Assembly (NCBI GenBank): GCA_002224055.1
Contig: AZLU01000001.1
Location: 225,329 to 289,328 of the forward strand
Length of the DNA: 64,000 nucleotides
From: Pezizomycotina sp. ARF18
Lineage: Eukaryota; Ascomycota
Reading direction: 5' to 3'
The notes below the pieces were generated by a model. The model saw only the letters and a program-made list of their open reading frames with translations. It had not been told where the DNA came from and made no database searches. A program made the position numbers and the translations under genes. This document shows, piece by piece, positions 45,129-56,142 of this stretch (its first letter is position 1; each line of letters starts with the position of its first letter).

Positions 45129-48100
45129 CCCCATCGAGAGGAGGCGCGTCAACAGCCATGACGAATGCTATCCGACATTGTCACGGCCATGCTTGGGTAG
45201 AGTTCCGGGATTGTCACGATCACTTTTCGAACAATGAACAGGTCGCGAAACTCCGCCAACACCAACAGAAGCTCGTGACGGTCCGAAGGGTCGGCATATT
45301 CGACACACAAGCAGCGCAGTAAAGACGTTCTTCCGGAGCGCAAGAATGAGGTACAAGCGCGTGCCCGAACCCGAACACCAAGGGAATTTTCGGGCAAGAC
45401 TATCAAGCGAGGGCTCCTGGTTCAGAGACTCGGAATGCCGCTGCCGGGCGAGCAAGTTCTTCAGTAGGAGTATGGCAACTACTCCCGTAGTTTTCAGCAG
45501 CCTCAAACCAACGTGGCTACCGTTCCGCCAATTCAGAGTGAGACGGACGGTCCGAGCTGCTCAGGAGCTTCTTGATCTGGCAGGGCTTCTTGAACGTGCG
45601 GATCCTTGGGATGAGCCTCAGGACCTCGCCTCGGATGATGAAACGGCCCCACGGGGATGCCAAGGGAAGCTACTCTACCTTCTTGAAATGCAACGCCTAA
45701 GGCTTCGAGAAGGAAGCGCATGAACCTCACTGGCAGGATCTCTTCCCGGAAGAGAACACGTCCAAAATAGCTTTCCAAGGCAATCCCCTCCCGCATCTCG
45801 CAAAGCAACGCCTAAGGCTTCGGAGAAAGGAGCGCTTAGCACGGTTCGAGAAGCGCCACTGGCCTGCTGTGAAGAGTGACAGGGTCGAAGGCGACGCGGC
45901 GCTGTGGAATCGGCTACGACCCTGGGTTTGAGGAGTGGGGAAACTCAAGCTCACGTCAGATGCAAAGTGTTGGACCTGGAGAATGTGAGAGTTCGATGTG
46001 TTAGATTGAGTATTAGATGTCCATGGAGATGGATGGGGGAAACAAGGTCCTTATATACACGGTGCTCTGACACAAAGCGCCTCAACCGATGCAGTAATAT
46101 CCCACAGCGTACAACTACCAGGGGGTCTCGCCTATAAGCCTCATCCTCGAATCTTATGCTAGGCTCATTCCTAAGATAAACGCGCAGCACTGTTAGAACG
46201 GGCGGGGCAGGCTACTAAGGGTGGCAAGCCGCCCAAGAGGAAAGTGTCGGACAGAAGGTCAGGAGGCGAGAAGATCTACCGTTACGGCGCCTATAGCTCC
46301 TTCCCGTATCTTCTCCACGAAGGTTGAAGATATCTGATCCGACGAACAACCCTACGAGAAGCAAAAGACTATCGCCGGCTAGCGCGCGCGCGCGCGGCCG
46401 ATTCTCATCAACCTGACTAACACCCACACCCGCGGCACAACTACGCCGACCGCCAACGCCCACCACCCCACCATCGTTAGTTACCGCCAGCCTCCGAGAT
46501 CAACTCAGACCCAGAGGCAAAAGCGAAAGAGGTGAAAATCGAGGTGGCTGCTCCTTCGCCTCCTCCCCTAGAGATCAACTACGGCGAACCCTCACGCCGT
46601 CAACATCTTGACGATGAACGACCTCCTCAGTGATATTTGCTCCCGGAATCCCTAGACACTCCAAAACGGTAAGTTACTATCTTTCCTGCTACAAATAACT
46701 CAATGATACTCCTTGATCACTAAACAGTTTCTGTCTTCTCCAGGTCGAACGACTCGAAGTACCGCCATGAGTGCCGGTCTACAGGATCCCCACTCCTCTC
46801 GACACCGACTTTACACCAGGGCCACCGGGCCCCCTCTGATCACTTCTTCGCAAACCTCGCGTGGGTCGAAGGCGACGCAGCGCTGTCTGAGTCGATGCAG
46901 CGCACTAATATCAACGAGTCCGGTCCGTAGCCGACCCTGACCGCGATCTCAAGAAGAAGAAATTCTATTATTAATCGAGTAGGAACAAAGAGACGATTCA
47001 ATCAAAGGGAGGTGCGTACCGTAGGTACTGCAGGCCTAGCTCCAAGGGATGCACGCATTATTTGGATTACCCATCCAGAGGTGCCCATGGCATGGCGTTC
47101 GACGTCTACCGCTCTAGTTGGCATCGTCAACGGACCCGGACCGATTACTGCTCTCCGGCCTTATCACTGCCTCCAACAAACCACCACCACCATCACCAAC
47201 AACACAATTGCGGCTCCGACGAACATCACCACCGGTAGGAAAGCCGGGGACGAGTACCATAACGTCCTCTCCTCGATAAACTCCAGCTCCAATACCGCCA
47301 CCACTCCAATCCCGAGTCCGAAAATCTCTCTATGGTCTAGGAATACGAAACGGATTTGGACAAAGTGCTCACGATGTATAAGAACAACCGTCAGCCGCCC
47401 CGCAGTACTATCAAAGCCGAGCTCGTGACCCTCTAAGCTCGCGTCGTCAACACGCAGAGCAAGCACAAGGAGGCTCGCTAGTTGACATCTCAAGGTCAGA
47501 TCAAGAACATCAGGGCAGTATGAGGAAGGCCCATGCTGCTGCGTCGAAGGCGGTGATTATAGGTAGGATGGATCGTATTCATCGCCATCTGTTAGGATTA
47601 GGTTACCAAGAATGGTACGCCGATCTGTTCCACCCCAGCGGCTGAGCCGCCGAAAAAACTGTGGTCGCCCATCGTCCGACCCAAACTGTAAAAGTAGCGA
47701 GAACGACACTTTCTACACGCCGTACACTTATGCTTGCCACCACGAGAACCGCGCGCTGGCGGAAACGGTTTTCAGATGGAGGTCGGTCCGAGGAGGCTTA
47801 GCGGACCTAAATGCATGAGCAGCAAGGCTAACAGAAACACCAAGTTCAAACTCCCTCCGAAGCCGTATGAATGACGAAGAACTGGAAGAACCGGCCACTA
47901 CCTACAATTCGTAAGCTTCCTTCCAGTTCATGTTTATGCCCGTCCATATGGCTCGGCTCGTATTGGGCTCGTCCTCAACGCTGTTACATTTGCTAAATAT
48001 AAAAATCAGACTTGGAGAGAAACTCTTTATCCCGGTAGAGACGGTAAGCTCCGACGTCCCGGGCTCACGATAAAATTGGCAACTGAAATATTATTAGCTA

Positions 48101-48199
48101 ATCGATCAATCGACTAACAAATCCACTTTAGAAACACTCGGTTATAGTCGAAATGCACCCTAACCGCCCGATAAAACCGCCGAATAAGAACCCGCGAGC

Positions 48200-49364
48200 G
48201 GTTGGGCTCTCGTTACGAGTGCCGCTGCGCCACCGTCTCCGAAATCAACATCCTCGATCCTTACGCCTTCAAGATCATCTCCGTCAACTACAATGCTGAG
48301 GCATTTAATGGCTTTCCACATGTCAAGCGCGTCAGGATTTTCATCGATTACGGCACGGCAACCGAGTTTGTCAGTCACTTTATCAAACCCTGTGCTCCGC
48401 CAGCACTCCCGAGACGAAGCGTAAGAGGCCGAGAGAAGAAATCGAGGCCCAAAATGCGGCGAAAGGAGTCGAACTCCAAGGAAGCACGGATCGAGCAGAC
48501 GATCGCTGCTTACGAGCGTGTGACCCGTGGTCTTGACCATCGCGTCCAGGCTCTCCGTGCGGAGAACAATCGCAAGGACGAGGAGCTCAAGCTGGTCCGC
48601 GAGAAACTAGCGCACGAGAAAGAGTGAAACGTCTGCGGACCCGCTTCTCCAAGCGATACGCAAATTTCGCCGAAAGTCAGAAGCAGAAAGCTAAGCACGG
48701 GTCGTTATTGGTACCTTGCACTCCTGGAATAGCTCGGCTTGGTCCCCTCACTCTACCTCCAGGGAAATCTTCACGAACACGCACATCCACGGCCCTGTAA
48801 TAGGAGCCAACCCCAGATAAGCCGCTCGTGATGCCGAAGCTGGCGGTACCACGAGGAAGATATTCGGGTTGAAGATGGAGTTCGATACTGGAAGAAGGCC
48901 GTGCAAACCGAGGGCGCTAGACATGTTCTTCGGATAGGAAGAGGCTCTCGCGGTTAAGATGACAGGGCCGTATTACAGGAGCTCTGCGGGGAGCCGTGAG
49001 GCTTCGTCTCTCGCGAAAACGAAACCGTTGTAAGCTCGCGACATCAAACCGATTCAAACTCCCGAGGACGTCACTCCCAAGTGTAGCTCTTACGGCGATG
49101 CGGGGGATGGATGAAAGGGACTATCAGAGACTATACCACGGAAGAGCCGACGTCCGCCTTCAGGCTGTTAACGTCGCAGCCCGGTGCGCTTGGCGAACGC
49201 CCAACATGGCGAATCGTGGTAGAAGAGGTGTGGCGAGGATTTTCGAGCTGGAAAACCATTATGGGGTGTCTGGCGATTTCGCCGAAACGAAGATCAACCT
49301 CCCGAGTTCAAGGGTTCCAATCCAAATGGCTCAAGATGATGTCGAAGCCTTTGATGTTTTGTGA
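48200..49364 (+). pseudogene. Decayed gene with coiled-coil segment
   Basis: The right end of the decayed block carries the most continuous reading. It has INILDPYAFKIISVNYNAEA, then KRKRPREEIEAQNAAKG, a coiled coil (VTRGLDHRVQALRAENNRKD, ELKLVREKLAHEKE), then in a neighbouring frame LRTRFSKRYANFAESQKQKA, GIARLGPLTLPPGKSSR, and further GGTTRKIFGLKMEFDTGR and DIKPIQTPEDVTPKCSSYG. Stops and frame changes interrupt it. The family is unknown. Confidence 0.4.
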
Positions 49365-49656
49365 GCTCTCATACTTTGTAATTAGGATCATTGATAATCA
49401 GCTACTATTATGAAAGCCTTTCTCGTTTTATGATGCTTACAAGTCGACACACTTTCTTAAAAAAAAAATTGAAAACGTGAACTCTACAACCGTGAGAAGT
49501 TTTCAGCGACGTCAATTGAATGCCAAGTGAATAATCTGAGTACTATAGAGGAAAATGTGTCTTGATTACCACGGAGGTTCAAGTTATCTGAAAGTCATTA
49601 AGAACAGTGAGACCTTCGAGCGGCCATACTTAAATACTAATGAGGATAAGTCACAG

Positions 49657-51176
49657 CTATAGCAACGCGGCCTGCAACAATATAAAAAAAAACCAGGATA
49701 ACAATATAATAGTAATAATATATGTAGTTTGACCGTTCTCCATATACGAAGGCCTCGAGTCAATTAAATCCCTGACATTGTACTTTTCTTTTCCCCTCAT
49801 GGGGTTGTGAGATTGTCGAGAAAAGTAACATATGAAGATTAAGGTGGAACCGGAAAGCAAAAAACTTGCATTAGCCGTGTAGGAGCACTTGAGAAGCTCA
49901 GGAAATGGGGCAGGGCGGCTTTGCGTGCGAACCGCCCGCGTCGGTTCCATCGCTACATCGGCCTCGGACGGACTCTTATTGCGGAAGTCGCCGGTAATTT
50001 TGCACATCGCGCCGACCGCGAGCTGCGACATGAAAAGGTTGTCGTTGAAGACGTCCTTCATGGACAGTGTATCCAGAAATGCCTCGTACGTGAGCTCACT
50101 GCCATCGGAAGAGGCTTCCCCCGGCCCGTCATCAGGTTCCAGCACCAAGTCGCTGCCAACATCTTCGTCGTCGTCCGTCGGAGGTTCGTATTCTTCTAGG
50201 TCTTCCGGGTCGTAAGTCGGGATGGCCCTGAGACAGATGTCGAGACGTCCGGCGACGGCTTGCAAAGTTGATGCTGGTGACGGAGATCCTGCGATGAACG
50301 GAAAGCGTTCAGTAAAAGCAAATATCAAAGGGACCAAATACTCAAAAAAGTATCTCAAGGTTCATGACATAATTGAAGCTTACTTTTCGCCCCACTTCCA
50401 AATACCACTGAAGTCAGCTCCGTTAAAAACCTTGAAAAGATCCTTGACCCTGATGATCTTGTCGGCGCCGTCGCCCTCATCATCATTTATGTCCCTTAGC
50501 AAGTAGTGGGAACATCCATTCGTAATACTGGTAGGCCGCCATCATCTTGCCGTCCTCGTCACCAGAGTCGCTTTTCTCTTCGTCGTCGTCCTCATCTTCC
50601 TCCTCTTCTTCCTCATCAGGGTACACCTTCGAGTCCGAATCGGATTTCACATCCGCGGCTCACTGTAATCGTGCCCCATGCGAACATCACAGATAAACAT
50701 CGCTTTCGCCGGCGGATGGAACAGCGACTCCTCCATAATCTTCTCAATAATCGCTCCTCCATCACCACCAAGAGACCGAATAAAGCACCCTTGCTTGACG
50801 ACCGGAACCGCGCTCTCGGACGGGTTCGGAATGTGCATGTAGTCGAAGATCCTGTGAATCCTGACTCCCGCGGGCAGGCCGAAGTTCTACTCCGGCACCA
50901 CAACGCGGCGCCCGTCCATGTGGTTGACGAGAGCGGCGTCCTTCATGCTGAGAGAGGCAGTGTGGTGCGGGGTTCAGCGCGGTACCAGAAGTTGAGCTTG
51001 AGGCGGTTGTTGTTGATGAGGATGCCGTCGATGATGGCACGCCAGCTCTTGTTGACGCCGCGGAGGGCGACGCATGCGTTGAAGTCGAGATGCTCGATGA
51101 TTTGGAGGATAAGGTCGGAGGAGAAGACCTCCGTGGGGCAACGAAGGACCATGGCTTGATCTCCGTCTGCTTCCAT
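49657..51176 (-). CDS. F-box protein with acidic C-terminal region, frame interrupted
   Basis: Starts MEADGDQAMVLRCPTEVFSS and continues as a typical F-box: DLILQIIEHLDFNACVALRG and VNKSWRAIIDGILINNNRL, then KLNFWYRAEP. In shifted frames follow GLPAGVRIHRIFDYMHIPNP, QGCFIRSLGGDGGAIIEKIM and FHPPAKAMFICDVRMGHDY, an acidic run (EEEEEEDEDDDEEK), and YYEWMFPLLAKGHK. A 95-base intron (50383-50289) precedes ASTLQAVAGRLDICLRAIPT, a second acidic run, and LTYEAFLDTLSMKDVFNDNL. The extreme end beyond about 49870 looks like read-through. It likely acts as an SCF substrate receptor. It is head-to-head with a paralogue at 51469. Confidence 0.6.
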
Positions 51177-51305
51177 GATGACTGTATTGTTTCCGTAAGT
51201 TGACGGCCGTGAGTTGGAAGCGATTAGGGAGTTTTGGCTCTGTGCTTGACGCCACAGGTTATCTTTTTATACTGTTTGAAGTTGATTTTCTCCCTCTTCC
51301 TTGGC

Positions 51306-51391
51306 TTTATTTTATTTTATTTATTTTATTTTATTTTATTTTATTTTATTTATTTTATTTTATTTTATTTTATTTTATTTTATTTTATTTT
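51306..51391. repeat. (TTTTA)n microsatellite between divergent F-box genes
   Basis: About 17 units of TTTTA/TTTA fill the shared upstream region of the two F-box paralogues. Such a tract could affect both promoters through nucleosome exclusion (inference). Confidence 0.9.
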
Positions 51392-51468
51392 ACTCCCCCA
51401 TGCTACTTCAATTCCCATACAAACAACGACATAAGCAAATCAACACAACTGACAATCTACCAACAACA

Positions 51469-51812
51469 ATGGCCGATCCGCTTCCAAAGCTACTCTGCCC
51501 GACCACGGCGCTCCGCCCGGAGCTCATCCTCACCGCCGTCTCCTTCCTCTCCCCGAAGACTGCCTCATCCTCCGCAACGTCTCCAAGCTCTGGCGCGCCA
51601 TCGACGACGTCCTCATCAACAGCAAGCGCCTGAAACCGCACTTCTGGTACCGCTCCATGCCGCCTTCGCGCCCTCCCTCGAACGTCTTCAGCTCACTGTG
51701 CCTACTGGACGATGAGGACATAACTGTTCCGGAACCGTTTGGGCTCCCACCGGAACGAAGATCCACAGGATCGTCTATTACATCAGCCGCAGCGAGCCCG
51801 AGGTGTGTAATA
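51469..51812 (+). pseudogene. Truncated F-box paralogue
   Basis: Starts MADPLPKLLCPTTALRPELI with LTAVSFLSPK; one base shift leads to DCLILRNVSKLWRAIDDVLI, NSKRLKPHFWYRSMPP, then LLDDEDITVPEPFGLPP and, after another shift, KIHRIVYYISRSEPEV. Compared with the gene at 49657-51176 the pairs VNKSWRAIIDGILINNNRL/VSKLWRAIDDVLINSKRL and RIHRIFDY/KIHRIVYY show clear homology. The partner's later parts are missing after ~51812. It is either a young gene fragment or an abandoned copy. Confidence 0.6.
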
Positions 51813-52971
51813 TTAATTACTGGGTATTAATTAGAAAGTGTGGATTTACCAAGATCAACAAGCGGTTTCAATCTTTGCGCTAGATTTGTAACTAGTCCAT
51901 TAAAGAATTCATCATATCAGCATCATTAGTCGAAACGAACCGCATAGCCTTATATCTATAACGCACACGATTGTATCAGCCCTGGGGTCGTATATCTCTT
52001 AGGAACGGTATCTAAAATACCCTATCTAATCCATGATCAAACTCGCATATACCAACCAATCTTGTACAGCATCTTTAAAAAATCTCAGATTTCGACATCC
52101 CTAGAACAAACACTCTTTAACCTCCAATTGATACTGACCATTTATAATAATCCAATTTTCGTCGAGTTTACGAGTGTATGTTATAACAGCAGGAGAGTTT
52201 GCTGATGGAGCCGGATCCGGAAGGCGACAGCCGCAGCCTGGACGTCGGTTGGAGAGAGAATTGGATCGGGGCCTGGCGAAGGTATCAGACTCACGCCCAT
52301 GCCGGAAGGGCAAGAATGAGATCCGTATTGGCGTAAAATTTACAGGTTTCGGACTGGTCAACCGCCAGAGCCGAAAAAAAGGCGCGCCGGTAGCGAAGAT
52401 GGGGCGATCAACTGGATTGGCCTTCGGCAAATTCGAGCCACTGCCCTATTCAGCCAGAGGACGAGCGCGCGCGCTACCCACATGGGATGGTTGGTAGAAC
52501 GTATAAAAGAGGATAAACTTGATAAAATCTTTCAAAAAGGCTGGCTATGAAAACCGCTGCGACATGGACGGAAGGCGATTAGTTACAGGTAGAGTCGGCG
52601 CGCCTGGAGACTCGGGTTCAATGTGGCTGAAGTTACCCTGACCTGCTTCCCGTGGGTCTCAATATACGAGGGGGTACAACCAGACCGACGCCGTTTTCAC
52701 GCCACTCGTGGACATATTTAAGAGCATCAAATATCGAACCGGTATAACGGTTACTTTTTGAAGGAACAATAGTCGAAAAACAATCTATCGTTATTGTAAT
52801 TACTTCAAAAGGCAACAACTATAGATGTGAATCTTTATCAGTACAGTGTATGGTTACAACATCACGAAGACCAAATGTTCGTCGTGGCCTAGAGAACTTT
52901 AAAAAAAAAAGAAAAAGTAAAAGTAAAACAAGCGAAAAACTTCTACACATGACGGGTGGCGTGATCATCAT
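51813..52971. other. Intergenic, no supported gene
   Basis: Open frames on both strands at 52100-52500 come from GC-rich sequence, and neither reads like a known protein. No RNA gene seen. Confidence 0.45.
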
Positions 52972-53295
52972 CTAGCCGGCAGTAGGCCCGTGACGCGTAT
53001 GCTGCCCTGTGAAGCCCTCGATAGAGCTGCTAGGAGTCGAAACACCTCCACTACAGCTATTAGCCGCAGTATTTCCATTTGCTTTGTCTTCCTTTCTGGA
53101 TTTCCAGGCTTTATTCGCGGTGGTTCCTATAAGTGAGCGCTTTCGACGCCACGCTTGCGGCGGTCGTGGCGCCCCTGCCGACGGCGACGTCAACTGTATG
53201 GCTGGGAGGATGCGCTTGTCGAGCACGGATACTGGCGCTGCGGTGGCCGAAGAGAACATGAAGAGAGCAAGGAGAAGGAGGGTTGGGAACTGCAT
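52972..53295 (-). CDS. Small secreted protein with Kex2-type site
   Basis: Uninterrupted 107-codon frame. The signal peptide is MQFPTLLLLALFMFSSATA; a dibasic KR at residues 27-28 after VSVLD is a likely Kex2 cleavage point. The mature part is basic and low in cysteine (one Cys), with PPQAWRRKRSLIGTTANKAW and ending GQHTRHGPTAG. The start shares the MQF + hydrophobic pattern with the secreted protein at 59309. The function is unknown; effector-like or a processed peptide in form. Confidence 0.55.
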   Translation of the reverse strand: MQFPTLLLLALFMFSSATAAPVSVLDKRILPAIQLTSPSAGAPRPPQAWRRKRSLIGTTANKAWKSRKEDKANGNTAANSCSGGVSTPSSSIEGFTGQHTRHGPTAG

Positions 53296-54238
53296 GGTGG
53301 TTGGGGTTTCAGTTCGGGTAAAATTGGTACACTAATGAAGTAATAACGCTGGGTGAGAATTGAAAGGGGAAGATGATTGAAAGGCGGACGAAACGAGTGT
53401 GTAGGATCGGTTAAAAGAGACTGGAATGGACAAAGGCTTCGATCTTGAACGTTAGATACTGATGAATGAAAGACGATTGGAATGCGTCGATATTTTCTTT
53501 TATATTGATAGCATGACCATGATCGCTTACACAGCGGGCGAGTGAATATTAGGCAGAATAGAAAACCATAGGATGTGATATAAAAGAAAGTCTGAAACAA
53601 GAGATAATAGGCAAGGCTGTAAGCCCAAGCTTCCAGCAAAAGCTCAAGGTAAATATATCCGATGAAAGTGTAAGCTTCTCGAAGACATTTGTGCATTTGG
53701 CCGCACGGCTAATGAAGACGTCTTGACGGTATCCCACTCTCTCAATCGCTAAAACATTCAATTTGTTTCCCATTTCAGTATCATGCAAATGCATTCCCTC
53801 CGCAGGGCTTGGAAACGGTGTGTAGCATTTTTTTTTTACTTGGGAGTTCATGCTGGACATATCGCTGACATGTGTCCGGCTCTAAGCGAGATGATCTTAT
53901 CCAGGCTTTTGATATATGATTCGGCCTTTACCAAGTATCAATGCGAAGCAACGGCATCGCTTCATAAAAACGACACTCGAGATCACGAATTGCGAGGGCT
54001 ATGAGAATGGGGTTGAGGCTTGGAACGTGGAATCTCAAATCATCATGGCAGAGGACTGGGCTCTGGAATAGGTAGGTTCGTTTAACGCCACGCAAGAGTG
54101 TTTTTTCTGTGGTCAAGCCTCTTCATTTACGTCAATGCTTCGTATGTACACCGCAAATGAACCCATCCTAGTGTTCAAGCCATAATATCGTCCCCTTCGT
54201 CATCGTTATCCAGCCGCTGCTTTCCTTCAGTCTCCTCT
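53296..54238. other. Intergenic, no supported gene
   Basis: Only short chance frames; the left part is the promoter of the secreted protein gene. Confidence 0.5.
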
Positions 54239-56142
54239 TCAGCCTTGCGGCCTTCTCTGTTCCTTCCGCCGGTCCCATTCATCAGACCTATCACGTTCCT
54301 CTACGTTGGATTCATATCTTATATCTTTATGTAGAATGAAATAATCAACGCATGGTTTGCACATCTGATGTTCCGAGTTCCAAATCCATCCGCCTACAAC
54401 AAGACGCTTGTCAGCCTGCTCAGCCGTATTGAGAAGTCCTACTCGACCAGCAGCCTGGCAAACCGCTAAGGAAATCGTCTGAGCCCCCCTCCCTTCAAAA
54501 AAAAAATCGCATACCTTGTGTATATATTCGGCCTAGTTGAGCACATTTCGAGCACGTCCAGAAGTCGCAATTTTCCTGTTTGCAACGTTTCCAGCCTCGG
54601 GAACCGTCCTTGGTGGACCTTGTTAAGGCATTCCTAGGGTAGCGTATATCTCAGTTGGCTTCTGTGTGCTACCTCGTAGTCAATTTTGAGGTTTTCAGCT
54701 TTCGAAAATAACTTACCTCGCAGCAGCTCTCAGTATCGCATACTGAACACTCCATTACATGGTCCATACAGTCTAAACAAATGCCGGCCCCGCAGAGGCC
54801 ACAGCTCATCGAATTCTGCCACCGGCAAGGAGCCTTATTACAGTATTACAGCGCGGGACCAACGTAGATTGGATGAGCAACTATAGTGAAGGTTTAAATC
54901 AGTCCAGTTTTCCACGAATGGTAAATAACTATTCGTGGAGACTCTTTTTGTGTCTTGGGTACTTGCGCATTATGATATAGGTGTTTCCCTTCGTGCCACC
55001 ATGCATCAGGAAAACTACACATCGCAATGGCGACTTCATCCTCGTGTTTGTGTTTAGCAGTTTTATGACCATCGTCGTCGTTTGAAAGCAAGTTCCGGTG
55101 CGTCAATTCGCCGAATGAATCCCATGGGTTGCACCTCGCGCAGTATTCGCTATTTTTGCTCGAGAGAAATGCTTTCGTGTTAGGAAGCTTCGCATATAGC
55201 GTAGTATGCACATGTGATTAGGTTATTTTGTTACACGTACCCTTGACAACCTTCGCAAGTCCTCTTGAGCAAGCACATGGGGCAATCTGCGATAATCTGT
55301 TCCCTCTCGCAACCCATACAGCGCATCGTACGAATGGGAGCGGGAACCAGTTTCTCGTGGTTCTTGCAAATCGCCGTGTCGAGCTCGTACCGCCCTATCA
55401 GGAATTCGAGATCCTCCCGGAGGGCCTGAACCTCCTCCGGCGAGATCATGGAGTCGTTGTTCGCCCAGGCGTTCCATATCAGGTCCTCGACGCCATTGAT
55501 ATACCAAATCTGTGATTTACACATCGCAGGAAATAAATTAGCGAAAAAAGACGCCTCAAATCACTGCGATATTTGTGAACTTACGTGGAGTTTCTTCAGC
55601 AATTTCTGCCTCCCCGCACGATCATTTTCCCTCGCGATCTTTGCAACAACTACCATCTCCACCTCTCGACAGCGCACCAGAGACAGCTCCTCCAAATTTA
55701 CCCAGACGTCCGACGAAAGCAGGAACGCGGCAAACTTGCTGCTTACATAGCACCCGTCCAGATATAATTTCCTTATATTCTGAATGGCGTCACAGACTTG
55801 ATCGCGCTCCAAACGCTTTTAGAATTAAATTTCGGCTGGAGCGCTCTGACGGGTCGTAGTCCCTATCATCGTCGGGGATGCGCGTTTTGGCATCGATTCC
55901 CCATGGCCAGAGGCCTAACTGCCCTCCCACTGCGGATCGTCGGCGAAGGAGTGTTGGAAACGGATGATTGGGATAGGATGACCGGTGATAATATCTCTTA
56001 TTGTTTTGGAGACCTGCTGTAGCCTTGCTAGCTCTTGTACCGTGAGTAAGCCGCTGGCGAATAGGGTGGAGCTTAAGGGGTAGCATGTACTGAGGAGGGT
56101 TTCTAGCGTTGTTGCTGACATCGTGGCGCGCGCAGATGTCAA
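54239..56142 (-). CDS. F-box-like/leucine-rich protein with cysteine-rich C-terminus
   Basis: Exon 1 starts MTSARATMSATTLETLLSTC (or at the inner MSATT) and holds an F-box-like helix set, LLTVQELARLQQVSKTIRDI. Frame steps lead to GLWPWGIDAKTRIPDDDRD and leucine-rich text: DAIQNIRKLYLDGCYVSS, VNLEELSLVRCREVEMVVV. A 75-base intron (55584-55510) joins KKLH to IWYINGVEDLIWNAWAN, followed by paired cysteines: CMGC, CPMC, CEGC, then EYCARCNPWDSF, MSCGLCGAGICLDC, CSVCDTESCCE, GWKRCKQENCDFWTCSKC and a final GWIWNSEHQMCKPCVDY before RRKEQRRPQG and the stop. At least four GT-AG introns are visible. The form fits a ubiquitin-ligase substrate receptor with a zinc-binding tail. Confidence 0.6.

Larger units (their letters stand above)
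40800..49400 (+). pseudogene. GC-rich block of decayed, internally duplicated coding sequence
   Basis: Over 8 kb, protein-like sequence appears in frequently changing frames, mostly plus strand, with few long frames. Readable pieces include RFVEEFDYTDDAMDKLSKRV (42080), SRRSWRLERRGQWN (44750), RQHQQKLVTVRRVGIFDTQ (45250), LEYETDLDKVLTMYKNN (47340), and TIAAYERVTRGLDHRVQALR (48500, coiled coil). Related segments recur: NETDDTA...GEKIYRSGG (41500-41600), NETADTA...GEKIYRAGG (42330-42400) and GEKIYRYGAYSS (46265), and VKIEVAAP at 42450 and 46530. Several GT-AG introns seem present (for example near 41644-41735). No known domain is recognisable. It could be several old genes or the cargo of an element; I cannot tell which. 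Confidence 0.45.

Noticed and set aside
40800-49400. Starship-type giant element or LTR element in the GC-rich block
   Set aside because: No tyrosine recombinase, reverse transcriptase, integrase or zinc-knuckle motif was seen, and no flanking repeats could be defined.
52174-52497. Overlapping open frames on both strands
   Set aside because: Neither reads like a known protein; they reflect GC-rich sequence with few stops.
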